A stretch of 42,107 nucleotides of DNA from JASFYU01 sp045046905 (GTDB taxonomy: Bacteria > Bacteroidota > Bacteroidia > Flavobacteriales > Flavobacteriaceae), in NCBI GenBank assembly GCA_045046905.1, contig JASFYU010000061.1:1-42107 (forward strand), given 5' to 3'. Made by a program: the position numbers and the translations under genes. Shown here one piece after another: positions 40,869 through 42,107 of the stretch (its first letter is position 1; every line of letters begins with the position of its first letter). Under the pieces are notes generated by a model, which was not told where the DNA came from, searched no databases, and saw nothing but the letters and a program-made list of their open reading frames with translations.

Positions 40869-42107
40869 TCATTCTACATGAATGAATTTTGAAATAGATA
40901 TTGGCTCTCCCATATGTGTAAACCCTTCCAAACAAACCTCATAATCACCGCTGTTGTCAGAGGTATAAAAGGTCAATGAATTTTCTTTGCTGTTCAATGC
41001 CAAGTTTGGCCTCCAAAGTAACTGACTTCTATAGTCTGGGAGACGCTTCGCCTCTTGTCTCGATCTATCATCGTAATTCTGAGAATAATAATTCTTTTGA
41101 GGAAACGGACTCGGTATCTTTGCGTTGCGCATATTGTTCTTGTCCATTTTTTGCGAATAATTGTGTGCATTCGTTTCGATGGCAAGAATGCCTTGGAAAA
41201 GCTGAGGTCCTATATAATATACATGTCTTGATACGCTGATTTTTTTGATTTCTTTGGCTTTGTAGTCCAAAAGATCATCAAGATGTTGCACCAAAATGCC
41301 ATCTACCATGACCAATGGCGAACCTTCTGATGCTACCAAAAAAGAATCTTCTTTCCTTACTTGAAAAGTGTATCCTTCCTTGATTTTTTTTAGCCATACA
41401 TTGGCGATGATTTCTACAACGGTTTCCTTTATGGTAGGAAACCTTTTATAATCATCGAGAAGATAGGTTTTTGGTAGATTCCTATAAACCGCTTTAATAG
41501 ACCTATTATAAGTGGTGCTGTCTTCTTTCTTTTCAAAATATGCATTTTCGATCTGGTTGTAGATACTTCGTTCAAGAATCATGGCGTATATCTCTTCTGA
41601 AATACTGAATTCCTCAAAACTGAACTTGTCATAGTTCAATGGTTTTACAGAGCTAAATTCAATTTTTTTTTGATCTTGGTCACTTCCTAAAAGTTGCAAA
41701 ATTGCATTGTTGTTCGTGCGATGTTCGTTCAGGTTAAAGTAAAAGATGCCCTTATTGTTGGTATGGACGATTTTTAAGACATGGTGATTTTGCGAGATAG
41801 AAACACTTACCTTTTCATTGGCAAGGGGTTTATTATCTTCTTTTGACAGTATTTTTCCTGAAAATAGCTCTCCGCGCAGTTCGGGCAGATAAATGATGTC
41901 GTTGATGCCAATCGAATCTGTTACTGTATTATTACTTTTAAGATTGTGTGAAAAGCTTTTAGCTGTTTGTGGAGGTTCATATATGAGGGTTCCCCTTTTT
42001 CTTACTGAGATAGAGTAGTTGCCATGGCCCTCGTATTCAAGCATGTTTTTGATGTTTAATGTTACAGCTTTTCTCTTCCCATATTTTTTTTTGGCAAGAT
42101 CTTCAGC
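40869..42107 (-). CDS. Secreted protein with carboxypeptidase-like and plug-like domains (partial)
   Basis: The frame stays open from the stop at 40869 to the right edge of the window, so the N-terminus is missing; the Met at 42044 is internal (preceded by AVTLNIKN in the same frame). About 412 residues are visible. A carboxypeptidase-type beta domain is seen in LRGELFSGKILSKEDNKPLA. Later comes a segment like the plug domain of TonB-dependent receptors (SPLVMVDGILVQHLDDLLDY and GPQLFQGILAIETNAH). No barrel follows; the protein ends in a small beta domain (TFYTSDNSGDYEVCLEGF). Such MG2/plug-like proteins are common in Bacteroidota, with unknown function. Confidence 0.75.
   Translation of the reverse strand, partial: AEDLAKKKYGKRKAVTLNIKNMLEYEGHGNYSISVRKRGTLIYEPPQTAKSFSHNLKSNNTVTDSIGINDIIYLPELRGELFSGKILSKEDNKPLANEKVSVSISQNHHVLKIVHTNNKGIFYFNLNEHRTNNNAILQLLGSDQDQKKIEFSSVKPLNYDKFSFEEFSISEEIYAMILERSIYNQIENAYFEKKEDSTTYNRSIKAVYRNLPKTYLLDDYKRFPTIKETVVEIIANVWLKKIKEGYTFQVRKEDSFLVASEGSPLVMVDGILVQHLDDLLDYKAKEIKKISVSRHVYYIGPQLFQGILAIETNAHNYSQKMDKNNMRNAKIPSPFPQKNYYSQNYDDRSRQEAKRLPDYRSQLLWRPNLALNSKENSLTFYTSDNSGDYEVCLEGFTHMGEPISISKFIHVE

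Noticed and set aside
1..42107. tRNA, rRNA, integrase or transposase genes and prophage
   Set aside because: I looked for T-loop motifs, recombinase motifs and attachment-like duplications on both strands and saw none that hold up.

Overview
The window reads as chromosomal DNA of a member of the Bacteroidota, almost certainly a gliding marine-type member of the Flavobacteriaceae. The reasons are: AT-rich coding DNA; -7 boxes of the TAnnTTTG type instead of TATAAT; a gldB-gldC gliding-motility pair; a methionine synthase split into two genes; a DnaG and a RlmN of flavobacterial type; and weak or absent Shine-Dalgarno sequences with several TTG starts. I cannot fix the genus. No tRNA, rRNA, CRISPR array, phage or transposase gene is visible.

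Layout. (1) 18-5746: an RDD membrane protein, divergent from a tightly packed envelope operon (SpoIIM-like, DUF4129, DUF4350, MoxR ATPase, DUF58). (2) 5887-11154: the methionine/one-carbon operon metH1-metH2-metF, interrupted between the two metH halves by a small four-helix-bundle gene lying between inverted 7-bp-period repeats. (3) 11266-15518: a PagL-like acyloxyacyl hydrolase, a head-GIN lipoprotein, an AraC/GyrI regulator and a divergent serine hydrolase. (4) 15721-20060: the phenylalanine/tyrosine operon (prephenate dehydratase, aminotransferase, prephenate dehydrogenase, DAHP synthase-chorismate mutase), preceded by a classical attenuator. A 23-codon leader peptide with six Phe and four Tyr codons is followed by mutually exclusive antiterminator and terminator hairpins. 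(5) 20224-27222: a small secreted protein, then housekeeping genes rsgA, dtd, a MazG-like gene, aroA, queA, rlmN and a polyprenyl synthase. (6) 27321-29773: an ECF-type sigma factor locus in which two of three genes carry single-base frameshifts. (7) 29856-34943: dnaG, a NarL-type response regulator with Glu at the phospho-acceptor site, nadE, gldB and gldC. (8) 35189-42107: a universal stress protein/SLC13 transporter operon with a Crp/Fnr-like palindrome at activator distance, a candidate structured RNA, a conserved small protein convergent with engB, an alpha/beta hydrolase, and the partial 3' end of a secreted plug-domain protein.

Working together. Region 4 is a complete branch from chorismate to Phe and Tyr, including the entry DAHP synthase; aroA lies a few genes downstream. 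The leader gives a direct link from charged Phe/Tyr tRNA levels to transcription of that branch. The metH1/metH2/metF genes form one methyl-transfer route to methionine.

A second theme is short repetitive DNA at gene borders: arrays with a 7-bp period, small C/G palindromes placed directly before start codons, a long hairpin, and a repeat inside a coding frame. In at least four genes the repeat supplies the terminal or internal codons of the protein. The strongest candidate for an undescribed system is the aromatic leader/attenuator; next come the repeat-flanked four-helix-bundle cassette and the structured RNA at 38118-38339.
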